Below the pieces are notes generated by a model that saw only the letters and a list, made by a program, of their open reading frames with translations, did no database searches and was not told the DNA's origin. This document shows, piece after piece, positions 1-5,878 of a stretch of DNA of 6,544 nt. The translations under genes were made by a program, and so were the position numbers. This stretch comes from Acidicaldus organivorans (GTDB lineage: Bacteria; Pseudomonadota; Alphaproteobacteria; Acetobacterales; Acetobacteraceae). The stretch spans positions 5,279 through 11,822 of the forward strand of contig KN173936.1 of the NCBI GenBank assembly GCA_000759655.1. The letters are read 5' to 3'. Position 1 is the stretch's first letter, and every line of letters begins with the position of its first letter.

Positions 1-941
1 GTCATCCGGAGGGGTTCCTCGCTTACGCCCGCGGCGAGGAGACGGGGCTGGCCAATCAGGGCTGGAAGGACAGCCAGGATTCGGTCTTCCATGCCGATGG
101 GCGGCTGGCTGAGGGGCCGATCGCCCTCGTCGAGGTGCAGGGCTATGTCTATGCCGCGCTTCTCGGCATGGCGCGGCTTGCCCGCCATCGCGGCGCCCTG
201 GAGCAGGCTCAAGAATGGGAGGCGCGGGCGGCGGCGCTGCGCGAGGCGGTCGAGGCGCGGTTCTGGATCCCCGAACTCGGCTTTTATGGCATCGCCCTCG
301 ATGGCAAGGGCGAGCTCTGCCGGGTGCGCGCCTCCAATGCGGGCCAGCTCCTCTTCTCGGGCCTGCCCGCGCCCGAGCGGGCGGCGCGGGTGGCGCGCGA
401 GCTCCTCTCGCCCCGTTTCGACACCGGTTTCGGCATCCGCACCCTGGCTGCGGGCGAAGCGCGCTACAATCCGATGTCCTATCACAACGGCTCGGTCTGG
501 CCGCATGATACGGCGCTCATCGTCGCCGGGCTCGCCCGTTACGGGTTCAAGGTCGCCGCCCGGCATTTTCTCGAGCGCATGTTCGAGGCGGCGCGGCATT
601 TTGGCATGCGGCTGCCCGAGCTCTTCTGCGGCTTCCCGCGCACCCTGGGCGAGGGGCCGGTGCCCTATCCGGTCGCCTGCATGCCGCAGGCCTGGGCCTC
701 AGGCGCGGGCTTCATGATGGTGCAGGCCGCGCTCGGCTTCGAGGTGGACGGGGTGCGGCGGGTGCTCCGTCTGATCCGCCCCGTCCTGCCCCAGGGCGTG
801 GAGCGGCTCGTGGTGCGCGGCCTTCCGCTCGGTGAGGACAGCGTCGATCTCACGTTCGTCCAAAGCGGGGGGCGGATCGCCTGTCTGCCCGTGGCGCGGA
901 GTGGGGCGCCGGTCAGCCTCGAATGGGCGGACGGGGGGTGA
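1..941 (+). CDS. Glycogen debranching enzyme-type glucosidase, C-terminal part (5' truncated)
   Basis: This is the 3' end of a gene that enters from the left. The open frame begins at base 3 with no start codon and gives 312 residues before TGA at 939-941. It resembles the C-terminal catalytic (alpha/alpha)6-barrel of bacterial amylo-alpha-1,6-glucosidase / 'glycogen debranching N-terminal domain' proteins, which are usually about 700 residues long. Two conserved blocks are visible: GLANQGWKDS at residues 15-24, running into FHADGRLAEGPIALVEVQGY, and HNGSVWPHD near residue 161. Both contain acidic residues of the kind used in catalysis by these glycosidases. The protein probably acts on alpha-glucan side chains or stored or compatible sugars, but the substrate is not readable here. 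The family call is confident from the motifs; the exact activity is inference. An ATG at 135 is internal, because the conserved block starts upstream of it. Confidence 0.88.
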   Translation, partial: HPEGFLAYARGEETGLANQGWKDSQDSVFHADGRLAEGPIALVEVQGYVYAALLGMARLARHRGALEQAQEWEARAAALREAVEARFWIPELGFYGIALDGKGELCRVRASNAGQLLFSGLPAPERAARVARELLSPRFDTGFGIRTLAAGEARYNPMSYHNGSVWPHDTALIVAGLARYGFKVAARHFLERMFEAARHFGMRLPELFCGFPRTLGEGPVPYPVACMPQAWASGAGFMMVQAALGFEVDGVRRVLRLIRPVLPQGVERLVVRGLPLGEDSVDLTFVQSGGRIACLPVARSGAPVSLEWADGG

Positions 942-946
942 GCGGT

Positions 947-956
947 CGAAATTTCG
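947..956. promoter_or_regulatory. 10-bp perfect palindrome upstream of cynS promoter
   Basis: CGAAATTTCG is a perfect inverted repeat ending one base before the candidate -35 hexamer of the cynS promoter. Its position would suit an activator or repressor site. No regulator gene is present in the window, and a 10-bp palindrome can occur by chance, so an operator role is only a suggestion. Confidence 0.25.
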
Positions 957-957
957 G

Positions 958-985
958 TTGACTGCTGCGGTGCGAAAATCATAGT
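958..985 (+). promoter_or_regulatory. Candidate sigma70-like promoter for cynS
   Basis: TTGACT at 958-963 matches the -35 consensus at five of six bases. CATAGT at 980-985 matches the -10 consensus at four of six, with a 16-base spacer. Transcription would start near 992, giving a leader of about 80 bases before the cynS ATG. The element sits in the only less GC-rich part of the gap between the debranching gene and cynS. The call rests on hexamer matching alone. Confidence 0.4.
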
Positions 986-991
986 CTGGGG

Positions 992-1012
992 AGCAAGATC
1001 CAAGCAAGATCC
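992..1012 (+). repeat. Pair of 10-bp direct repeats in the cynS leader
   Basis: AGCAAGATCC occurs at 992-1001 and again at 1003-1012 with one base (A) between copies, so the period is 11 bp, close to one helical turn. The repeats begin at about the predicted transcription start. They could be a tandem protein-binding site or a small local duplication; the sequence does not decide. Confidence 0.6.
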
Positions 1013-1016
1013 GTGC

Positions 1017-1031
1017 CGTGCCCCAGGCACG
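1017..1031 (+). other. Short hairpin in the cynS leader
   Basis: CGTGCC (1017-1022) and GGCACG (1026-1031) form a perfect 6-bp stem closed by a CCA loop. There is no following T-run, so it is not an intrinsic terminator. It lies in the predicted 5' untranslated region of cynS, about 40 bases before the start codon and clear of the ribosome binding site. Confidence 0.4.
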
Positions 1032-1058
1032 ACTCTCTGGGGCGACCGATGCGGCGCG

Positions 1059-1065
1059 AAGGAGG
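1059..1065 (+). promoter_or_regulatory. Ribosome binding site of cynS
   Basis: AAGGAGG is six bases before the ATG at 1072. It is close to a perfect anti-16S complement and decides the start in favour of 1072 over the upstream in-frame GTG at 1018. Confidence 0.8.
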
Positions 1066-1071
1066 TCGACG

Positions 1072-1515
1072 ATGACCCGCGACGATGTCACCGAAGCGAT
1101 ACGCGCCGCCAAACGGGCCAAGGGACTGAAATGGGCCGATGTGGCGCGGGAGGTGGGGCTCAGCAAGGAATGGGTCACCGCGGCCTGTCTCGGCCAGATG
1201 ACCATGACCGAAGCCCAGGCCAAGATCATCGGCCGGATCTTCGATCTTCCGGAAGAGGCGGTGCAGCTCCTTCAGGTTCCCCCTTACAAGGGCTCGCTCC
1301 CCACCGCCGTGCCGACCGATCCTCTGATTTATCGCTTCTACGAGCTGGTCAACGTCTATGGCACCACGCTCAAGGAGCTGATCCACGAAGAATTCGGCGA
1401 TGGCATCATGAGCGCCATCGATTTCCGGATGGAGCTCTCCCGTGAGCCGGCGCCGGAGGGCGATCGCGTCCGCATCGTGATGAGCGGGAAGTTCCTCCCC
1501 TACAAGACGTATTGA
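1072..1515 (+). CDS. cynS: Cyanase (cyanate hydratase)
   Basis: Cyanase converts cyanate plus bicarbonate to ammonia and CO2 (through carbamate) in the cytoplasm, detoxifying cyanate and providing nitrogen. The product has 147 residues, against 156 in E. coli CynS, with the family's two-part layout: an N-terminal helical DNA-binding-like fold (about 1-75) and a C-terminal catalytic domain (about 76-147). The catalytic triad is present as Arg88 and Glu91 in YRFYE and Ser114 in GDGIMSAIDF, with the same spacing as Arg96, Glu99 and Ser122 of E. coli. The C-terminus ends in the typical GKFLPYKTY. The ATG at 1072 is chosen because a strong AAGGAGG (1059-1065) lies six bases upstream and the protein then starts where family members do. 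A GTG at 1018 in the same frame lies inside the leader hairpin and lacks such a site. No cynT carbonic anhydrase, cyanate transporter or cynR regulator is visible nearby. Confidence 0.96.
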   Translation: MTRDDVTEAIRAAKRAKGLKWADVAREVGLSKEWVTAACLGQMTMTEAQAKIIGRIFDLPEEAVQLLQVPPYKGSLPTAVPTDPLIYRFYELVNVYGTTLKELIHEEFGDGIMSAIDFRMELSREPAPEGDRVRIVMSGKFLPYKTY

Positions 1516-1520
1516 GTCCC

Positions 1521-1556
1521 ACCCCACCTCGTGCCCGTGCGCCGGCGGGGCGGGGT
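1521..1556. terminator. Imperfect GC-rich hairpin between convergent genes
   Basis: ACCCCACCTCG (1521-1531) can pair with CGGGGCGGGGT (1546-1556). This forms an eleven-position stem with one A-C mismatch and one T-G pair around a 14-base loop. It lies in the 57-base gap between the ends of cynS and the convergent membrane-protein gene, where a bidirectional terminator would be expected. No T-run follows on either strand, so intrinsic termination is doubtful. Confidence 0.3.
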
Positions 1557-1572
1557 ATCTCGCGGGAGAAAC

Positions 1573-2319
1573 TCACACCAGTGAGGCGGCGAGCCCGAGC
1601 GTAACCAGTAGCGCCGCGTCGAGAAAAAGCAGGGGGGCGATGAGACGCGGGCGGCGGGCGGCGAGGCGTCGCGCGAAAAGCGGGCCGAGAACGCCCGTCG
1701 CAATGAGCGCCGGAACGGTGCCCACCCAGAACGCGGCCATCACCAACGCCCCCTGCGTCGCGCCACCACTCCCTGCCGCGGCGGCAAGCGCGGCATAAAC
1801 GAGCCCGCAGGGGAGGAAGCCGAGCAGCACCCCCCGGAACAGGCCGGAGCGGGCGAGGCCGCAGCCCTCGCTCCGGCGGAACAATTTGCCCAACACCGAG
1901 CTTTGGCCGACCGCCTGCCGGGCGGGGGTGAGGGCGAGCGCTTCGGCTGCAAAGAGGAGGCCGCCTGCGAGCAGGGCGAGCCCGCGCAGGACGTGAAGCC
2001 CGGGAAGGGCGGCAAGGGCGCCGCCCAACCCGCCCACGGCAGCGCCCAGCCCGGCATAGGTGAGGAGGCGGCCCGCGTGATAGGCGGGCAGCAGCGCTTC
2101 CCGCCAGCGCCGCCGCGTGCCGAGCGCCGCGAGCGGGAGACGGGCGAACCGCGCGCCCACTTGGGCGAGCACGAACGGTCCGCACATCGCGGCGCAGTGG
2201 AGCAGGCTGCCTCCGAGCCCGGCGAGGAACACCGCGCCGAGCAGGCCGCCGAATGTCGAGAAAGAGCGCGCCGGCAGGGCATGGCAGAGCGCGGCGAGCG
2301 AGGCGAGGGCGTGCGGCAT
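1573..2319 (-). CDS. DsbD_2 / 'sulfite exporter TauE/SafE' family membrane protein
   Basis: The product is a 248-residue polytopic inner-membrane protein with about six hydrophobic segments. Family hallmarks are GSLLHCAAMCGPFV in helix 1 (His41, Cys42, Met45, Cys46), YHAGRLLTYAGLGA at 80-93, GFLPCGLVYAAL at 167-178 (Cys171), and MAAFWVGTVPAL at 194-205. These place it in the cytochrome c biogenesis transmembrane (DsbD_2, UreH-like) group, which automated annotation often names TauE/SafE sulfite exporter. Relatives are commonly found beside ccoGHIS assembly genes. The conserved Cys/His/Met positions suggest metal (perhaps copper) or thiol handling during oxidase assembly, but that role is inferred. 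The gene is divergent from the cco operon and shares its upstream region. ATG at 2319 is the only start codon of the usual types after the in-frame TAG at 2359-2361. Its ribosome site is weak: a GGAAGAAAGG run lies 17 bases upstream, so spacing is poor. Confidence 0.82.
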   Translation of the reverse strand: MPHALASLAALCHALPARSFSTFGGLLGAVFLAGLGGSLLHCAAMCGPFVLAQVGARFARLPLAALGTRRRWREALLPAYHAGRLLTYAGLGAAVGGLGGALAALPGLHVLRGLALLAGGLLFAAEALALTPARQAVGQSSVLGKLFRRSEGCGLARSGLFRGVLLGFLPCGLVYAALAAAAGSGGATQGALVMAAFWVGTVPALIATGVLGPLFARRLAARRPRLIAPLLFLDAALLVTLGLAASLV

Positions 2320-2353
2320 GGCCCCATCGCGCCGGGCCTTTCTTCCGCTCGCA

Positions 2354-2367
2354 TTGATCTATCTCAA
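2354..2367. promoter_or_regulatory. FNR/FixK/Anr-type box
   Basis: TTGATCTATCTCAA contains the half-sites TTGA and TCAA exactly six bases apart. It differs from the TTGAT-N4-ATCAA consensus at one base. Its centre (2360.5) is 41.5 bases upstream of the start site predicted from the -10 element at 2390-2395, the standard class II activator position. Operons for cbb3 oxidase are classic targets of FNR, Anr and FixK regulators, so the box probably induces this operon at low oxygen. The regulator itself is not encoded in this window. Confidence 0.8.
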
Positions 2368-2389
2368 AGGTTCGTCCGTCTTTCCTCTT

Positions 2390-2395
2390 TATAAG
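2390..2395 (+). promoter_or_regulatory. -10 element of the cco operon promoter
   Basis: TATAAG matches TATAAT at five of six bases in an otherwise GC-rich gap. It puts the transcription start near 2402 and a leader of about 34 bases before the first ATG at 2436. No good -35 hexamer precedes it, as expected when an FNR-type activator bound at -41.5 replaces it. Confidence 0.6.
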
Positions 2396-2435
2396 GCGGC
2401 TGTTTGGTCGGTTTCATTCTCGAGATTGGGACGGG

Positions 2436-2651
2436 ATGGCCATGGACGAAGAACGGGTAAGCGCCGTCATCATCGGCGTGCTGATGGCGCTCTTCGGCTT
2501 GATCGGGATCTTTCTCGCCGCCGGGGCGCGTGACATCGAAATGAGCATATTCGGCTTTTCGCTGGCAGGTTTCGCCATCGCCTTCATCTTCGGGCTGTTG
2601 CGAAGCCATTACGACATGATCGAGGCCCGCACTGGGGAGGAGGGACGATGA
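2436..2651 (+). CDS. Small two-helix membrane protein, first gene of the cco operon (function unknown)
   Basis: The product is a 71-residue protein with two predicted membrane helices, about residues 8-30 and 35-56. A short charged link (ARDIE) separates them, and a hydrophilic tail [16 protein letters not shown] follows. It has no cysteines and no haem motif. I cannot name it. Its arrangement resembles small hypothetical proteins sometimes seen upstream of ccoN in alphaproteobacteria. Its TGA overlaps the ccoN start as ATGA (2648-2651), so the two are probably translationally coupled and made together. This suggests a role in oxidase assembly or as an extra small subunit, which is inference from position only. 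A start two codons later, at ATG 2442, is equally likely: the purine-rich GGGACGGG at 2428-2435 is six bases from that ATG but directly abuts the one at 2436. Confidence 0.8.
   Translation: MAMDEERVSAVIIGVLMALFGLIGIFLAAGARDIEMSIFGFSLAGFAIAFIFGLLRSHYDMIEARTGEEGR
2636..2644 (+). promoter_or_regulatory. Ribosome binding site of ccoN
   Basis: GGAGGAGGG lies inside the last codons of the 71-residue gene, three bases before the ccoN ATG at 2648. Together with the ATGA overlap it indicates coupled but strong independent initiation of ccoN. Confidence 0.7.
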
Positions 2652-4105
2652 GCGCCGCGGCCACCGCTTCCCTCGCACCCGTCGAATACAATGACGACGT
2701 GGTGCGCAAATTCGTCATCGCCACCGTCTTCTGGGGGGTGGTCGGGTTTCTGGTCGGCGTCTTCATCGCCGCCGAACTCGCCTGGCCGTCCTTCAATTTC
2801 TGGGCGCCCTATCTCAATTTCGGCCGTCTGCGCCCGGTCCACACGTCGGGCGTGATCTTCGCCTTTGGCGGTTCGGCCCTGATCGGCACCTCGTTCTACG
2901 TGGTCCAGCGCACCTGCCGCGCCCGGCTCTTCGGCGGCAAGGCGCTCGCCGATTTCATCTTCTGGGGCTATCAGTTCTTCATCGTGATGGCCGCCCTCTC
3001 CTACGTGCTCGGATTTTCCAAGAGCCGCGAATATTCCGAGCCGGAATGGCACCTCATCCTGTGGCTGGTGATCATCTGGGTCGCCTACCTCGTCGCCTTC
3101 GTGGGCACTCTGGTGCGCCGCGCCGAGCCGCACATCTACGTCGCCAACTGGTTCTATCTCTCCTTCATCCTCACCATCGCCATGCTGGTGATCGTGAACA
3201 ATCTCGCGATCCCGGTCTCGGTGTTCGCCGCCAAGAGCTACTCGCTCTTCGCCGGGGCCCAGGATGCGCTGGTGCAGTGGTGGTACGGCCACAATGCGGT
3301 GGGCTTCTTCCTCACCGCGGGCTTCCTCGGCATGATGTATTACTTCATTCCGAAGGCGGCGGGCCGCCCGGTCTATTCCTACCGGCTTTCCATCATCCAT
3401 TTCTGGTCGCTGATCTTCATCTACATCTGGGCCGGTCCCCATCACCTGCACTGGACGGCGCTTCCCGACTGGACGCAGACCATGGGCGAGGCCTTTTCGG
3501 TGATGCTGTGGATGCCGTCCTGGGGCGGGATGATCAACGGCCTGATGACCCTCTCCGGCGCCTGGGACAAGCTCCGCACCGACCCCGGCCTCCGCTTCTC
3601 GGTCACCGCGGTCGGCTTCTATGGCATGTCCACCTTCGAGGGGCCGGTGATGTCGGTGCGCACGGTGAACGCGCTCAGCCATTACACCGACTGGACGATC
3701 GGGCACGTGCATTCGGGCGCGCTCGGCTGGGTCGCCTTCATCACCTTCGGCGCCCTTTACTATCTCGTCCCGGCGCTGTGGGGCAAAACCGAGATGTATT
3801 CGCGCCGCCTCATCGCCTGGCATTACTGGATCTCCACCCTCGGCATCGTCCTCTACATCACCTCGATGTGGGTGGCGGGCATCATGGAGGGGCTGATGTG
3901 GCGCGCCTATGACGCGCAGGGCTTCCTCCAGTATTCGTTCATCGACAGCGTGGTCGCGGTCCATCCGCTGATGGTGGTGCGCCTTGTGGGCGGGATCTTC
4001 TTCCTCACCGGTGCCCTGATCATGGTCTATAACATGGTGATGACGGTGCGCCGCGCGCCGGCGGGTGCGCTCGCCGCCGCCACGCCGCTTGCGGTCGGAG
4101 ACTGA
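2648..4105 (+). CDS. ccoN: cbb3-type cytochrome c oxidase subunit I
   Basis: This is the catalytic, proton-pumping core of the high-affinity cbb3 oxidase, a 12-helix inner-membrane protein that reduces O2 to water. The 485-residue length is normal. The metal ligands can be read directly and fit the Pseudomonas stutzeri structure with a constant offset of eight. They are His65 (PVHTSG) and His355 for low-spin haem b, His353 for haem b3, and His215 (WYGHN), His265 and His266 (AGPHHLHW) for CuB. Tyr259 is the tyrosine that cross-links to His215 in this subfamily. Glu331 in STFEGP, conserved near haem b3, is also present. The first 20 residues before helix 1 are short and hydrophilic. Start at 2648 is supported by the GGAGGAGGG site and by overlap with the preceding gene. 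ccoO begins three bases after the stop. Confidence 0.98.
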   Translation: MSAAATASLAPVEYNDDVVRKFVIATVFWGVVGFLVGVFIAAELAWPSFNFWAPYLNFGRLRPVHTSGVIFAFGGSALIGTSFYVVQRTCRARLFGGKALADFIFWGYQFFIVMAALSYVLGFSKSREYSEPEWHLILWLVIIWVAYLVAFVGTLVRRAEPHIYVANWFYLSFILTIAMLVIVNNLAIPVSVFAAKSYSLFAGAQDALVQWWYGHNAVGFFLTAGFLGMMYYFIPKAAGRPVYSYRLSIIHFWSLIFIYIWAGPHHLHWTALPDWTQTMGEAFSVMLWMPSWGGMINGLMTLSGAWDKLRTDPGLRFSVTAVGFYGMSTFEGPVMSVRTVNALSHYTDWTIGHVHSGALGWVAFITFGALYYLVPALWGKTEMYSRRLIAWHYWISTLGIVLYITSMWVAGIMEGLMWRAYDAQGFLQYSFIDSVVAVHPLMVVRLVGGIFFLTGALIMVYNMVMTVRRAPAGALAAATPLAVGD

Positions 4106-4108
4106 ACG

Positions 4109-4828
4109 ATGGCGTTCCGTCACGAAGTTCTGGAAAAGAACGCCTTCCTTCTCCTCGTCGCCGCCCTGGTGACGGTGGCGATCGGGGGGATGGTGGAGAT
4201 CATTCCGCAGTTCTTCATCGAAAACACCATCGAGCCGGTGAAAGGGGTGCGTCCCTACTCGCCCCTCGAACTCGCCGGGCGCAACATCTACATCCGCGAG
4301 GGCTGCTATCTCTGTCACAGCCAGCAGATCCGCGCGCTTCGCGACGAGGTCGAACGCTACGGCCATTACAGCCTCGCCGCGGAGAGCATGTACGATCATC
4401 CCTTCCAGTGGGGATCGAAGCGGATCGGGCCCGATCTCGCCCGCGTCGGCGGCAAATACTCGAATGACTGGCACTACGCCCATCTGCGCAATCCGCAATC
4501 GGTGGTGCCAGAAAGCCTCATGCCGAGCTACGCCTTCCTCGAGGAGCGCCCGCTCGATTACGCCCACATCGCCGATGATCTCATCACCAACCGCAAGGTG
4601 GGGGTGCCCTACAGCGATGAGGACGTGAAGAACGCGATCGCTGATCTCGAGGCGCAGGCCGATCCCAACGCCGATCACACCGCGCTTCTCAAGCGCTATC
4701 CGAAGGCGGTGATCGTGCCCAAGAACGGCCAGACGATTAGCGAAATGGATGCGCTGGTCGCTTATCTGCAGATGCTCGGCACGCTGGTCGATTTCAAGGA
4801 CGTGCCGGAAGAGAGCCTCGATCGCTGA
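4109..4828 (+). CDS. ccoO: cbb3-type cytochrome c oxidase subunit II (mono-haem cytochrome c)
   Basis: CcoO is a membrane-anchored periplasmic cytochrome c that passes electrons to the CcoN core. The 239 residues contain one N-terminal anchor helix (about 12-31). A single haem-c site follows, CYLCH at 66-70 within [12 protein letters not shown], and Met138 in SLMPSYAFL is the expected distal ligand. The segments [25 protein letters not shown] and [17 protein letters not shown] are typical of CcoO/FixO. The C-terminal stretch [16 protein letters not shown] is also family-typical. The ATG at 4109 follows the ccoN stop by three bases, with CGGAGA at 4096-4101 as ribosome site. The product is intact and of usual length, and it should be matured by the Ccm haem-attachment system, which is not in this window. 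Confidence 0.97.
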   Translation: MAFRHEVLEKNAFLLLVAALVTVAIGGMVEIIPQFFIENTIEPVKGVRPYSPLELAGRNIYIREGCYLCHSQQIRALRDEVERYGHYSLAAESMYDHPFQWGSKRIGPDLARVGGKYSNDWHYAHLRNPQSVVPESLMPSYAFLEERPLDYAHIADDLITNRKVGVPYSDEDVKNAIADLEAQADPNADHTALLKRYPKAVIVPKNGQTISEMDALVAYLQMLGTLVDFKDVPEESLDR

Positions 4829-4834
4829 AGGAGG
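4828..4834 (+). promoter_or_regulatory. Ribosome binding site of ccoQ
   Basis: AAGGAGG starts on the last base of the ccoO stop codon and sits five bases before the ATG at 4840. This strong site is the main support, besides homology, that the very short ccoQ frame is translated. Confidence 0.75.
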
Positions 4835-4839
4835 GGGTG

Positions 4840-4989
4840 ATGCTTCATCAGATCCTGCTGATCGGCGCCATCGTCTCCTTCACCGCGCTTCTCGTCGCGG
4901 TCTTCCGCCCCTCGGCGAAGCGGAGACTCGAGCGGCATGCGGAGATCCCGCTCGCCGATGACACGCCGCTTTCCCGCCGCCAATCATAA
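4840..4989 (+). CDS. ccoQ: cbb3-type oxidase small subunit CcoQ/FixQ
   Basis: This short gene has 49 codons and a TAA stop. The translation starts MLHQILLIGAIVSFTALLVA, giving one membrane helix at about residues 4-21. It continues FRPSAKRRLERHAEIPLADD, the typical FixQ/CcoQ pattern of an (Y/F)RPS motif, a basic stretch and an acidic 'IPLxDD' end. CcoQ is a non-catalytic single-helix subunit; family knowledge links it to stabilising association of CcoP with the CcoNO core. It lies between ccoO (11-base gap, filled by a strong AAGGAGG) and ccoP (16-base gap), the standard position. It is short enough to be missed by length-filtered gene callers. An in-frame GTG at 4837 is too close to the ribosome site to be preferred. 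Confidence 0.93.
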   Translation: MLHQILLIGAIVSFTALLVAVFRPSAKRRLERHAEIPLADDTPLSRRQS

Positions 4990-5005
4990 CGGAAAGTCAT
5001 CGAAG

Positions 5006-5875
5006 ATGCCGACCAAGATCGAAAAGGATGCCATCACCGGCCGGATGACCACCGGCCACGAATGGGACGGGATCAAGGAGCTCAACACGCCGCTTCCCAA
5101 ATGGTGGGTCTATGTCTATGCGGCGACGGTGGTGTGGGCGATCGGGATGTTCATCCTTTATCCCGCCCTGCCGCTCGGCACGCATGCCTCGAAAGGCCTG
5201 CTCGGCTATTCCTCCCGCGCCGACGCGATGGCGGGGGTTGCCGAGATGCAGGCGCTGCACGCCGAACAGATGAAAAAGATCGGCGCGCTGAGCTTCGCCG
5301 AGATCGAGAGGGATCCGGCGTTGCGCGAGGTGGCGCTCACCGCCGGGCGGGTGATCTTCGCCAATAACTGTCAGCCCTGCCATGGCCCCAACGGCCAGGG
5401 CGGGCCGGGCTTTCCTGCCCTCGATACCGATGTCTGGCGCTGGGGCGGCTCGCTCGAGGCGATCGAGCGGACCATCACGCACGGCATCCGCTCCGGCGAT
5501 CCGGAGGCGCATGACAGCCAGATGCCCAATTTCGGCACCGACAAGCTGCTCAAGCCGGAGGAGATCGCTGCGGTGGCTGATTACGTGATGACGCTCTACG
5601 GCAAGGCCCAACCCTCGCCGGCGACCGAGGCCGGGGCCAAGATCTTCGCCGATAATTGCGCGCCCTGCCACGGCGCCAACGGCGAGGGCAACCGCGACAT
5701 CGGCGCCCCGCCGCTCCGCTCGCACGTCCATCTCTACGGCGATACGCGCGAGGCGGTCATCGCCCAGGTCACCCATCCGCGCATGGGGGTGATGCCCGCC
5801 TGGAACAAGCGGCTCTCCCCGGCCGAGATCAAGGCGGTCACGCTCTATGTCCATTCGCTCGGTGGAGGCGAATGA
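5006..5875 (+). CDS. ccoP: cbb3-type cytochrome c oxidase subunit III (di-haem cytochrome c)
   Basis: CcoP is the di-haem cytochrome that accepts electrons from soluble or membrane cytochrome c. The 289 residues start with a cytoplasmic segment ending EWDGIKELNTPLPKWW, then a membrane helix (about 35-55), a linker, and two periplasmic cytochrome c domains. The haem sites are CQPCH at 122-126 with Met173 (SQMPNFG), and CAPCH at 218-222 with Met263 (GVMPAWN). The motifs HEWDGIKELNTPLPKWW and MPNFG...LKPEEIAAVADYV are characteristic. The start at 5006 is chosen because homology begins at MPTKIEKDAITGRMTTGHEWDG and GGAAAG (4991-4996) is nine bases upstream. An upstream in-frame ATG at 4937 would overlap ccoQ by 53 bases and add a non-homologous basic stretch. 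The short first helix and linker are normal for alphaproteobacterial CcoP. Confidence 0.96.
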   Translation: MPTKIEKDAITGRMTTGHEWDGIKELNTPLPKWWVYVYAATVVWAIGMFILYPALPLGTHASKGLLGYSSRADAMAGVAEMQALHAEQMKKIGALSFAEIERDPALREVALTAGRVIFANNCQPCHGPNGQGGPGFPALDTDVWRWGGSLEAIERTITHGIRSGDPEAHDSQMPNFGTDKLLKPEEIAAVADYVMTLYGKAQPSPATEAGAKIFADNCAPCHGANGEGNRDIGAPPLRSHVHLYGDTREAVIAQVTHPRMGVMPAWNKRLSPAEIKAVTLYVHSLGGGE

Positions 5876-5878
5876 GCC

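Noticed and set aside
135..941. Treating ATG 135 as the start of a 268-residue debranching-type gene
   Set aside because: The same frame is open to the left edge, and bases 3-134 encode the highly conserved GLANQGWKDS and FHADGRLAEGP blocks. The gene therefore begins outside the window.
1018..1071. GTG start 18 codons upstream of cynS
   Set aside because: It lies within the leader hairpin and lacks a ribosome site. The ATG at 1072 has AAGGAGG at ideal distance, and the protein then begins like other cyanases.
2319..2367. The FNR box acting as a mirror-image class II site for a leaderless minus-strand transcript starting at ATG 2319
   Set aside because: The box centre is indeed 41.5 bases from that ATG. 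However, the corresponding -10 position reads CGCGAT, matching TATAAT at only two bases, so the spacing is probably coincidence.
1903..2394. A 163-codon plus-strand frame opposite the TauE/SafE-type gene
   Set aside because: Its translation is low-complexity Gly/Glu/Ala/Arg. The minus-strand frame has membrane helices and conserved family motifs, so the minus-strand gene is the real one.
2609..4678. A 689-codon open frame on the minus strand opposite ccoN and most of ccoO
   Set aside because: It is antisense to two unmistakable oxidase genes with intact ligands. Its translation is rich in His, Asp, Glu, Arg and Gly without recognisable domains, as expected when GC-rich coding DNA is read on the other strand.
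4937..5005. Upstream in-frame extension of ccoP starting at ATG 4937
   Set aside because: It would overlap ccoQ by 53 bases, adds a basic stretch not found in CcoP proteins, and has no good ribosome site. ATG 5006 fits homology and spacing.
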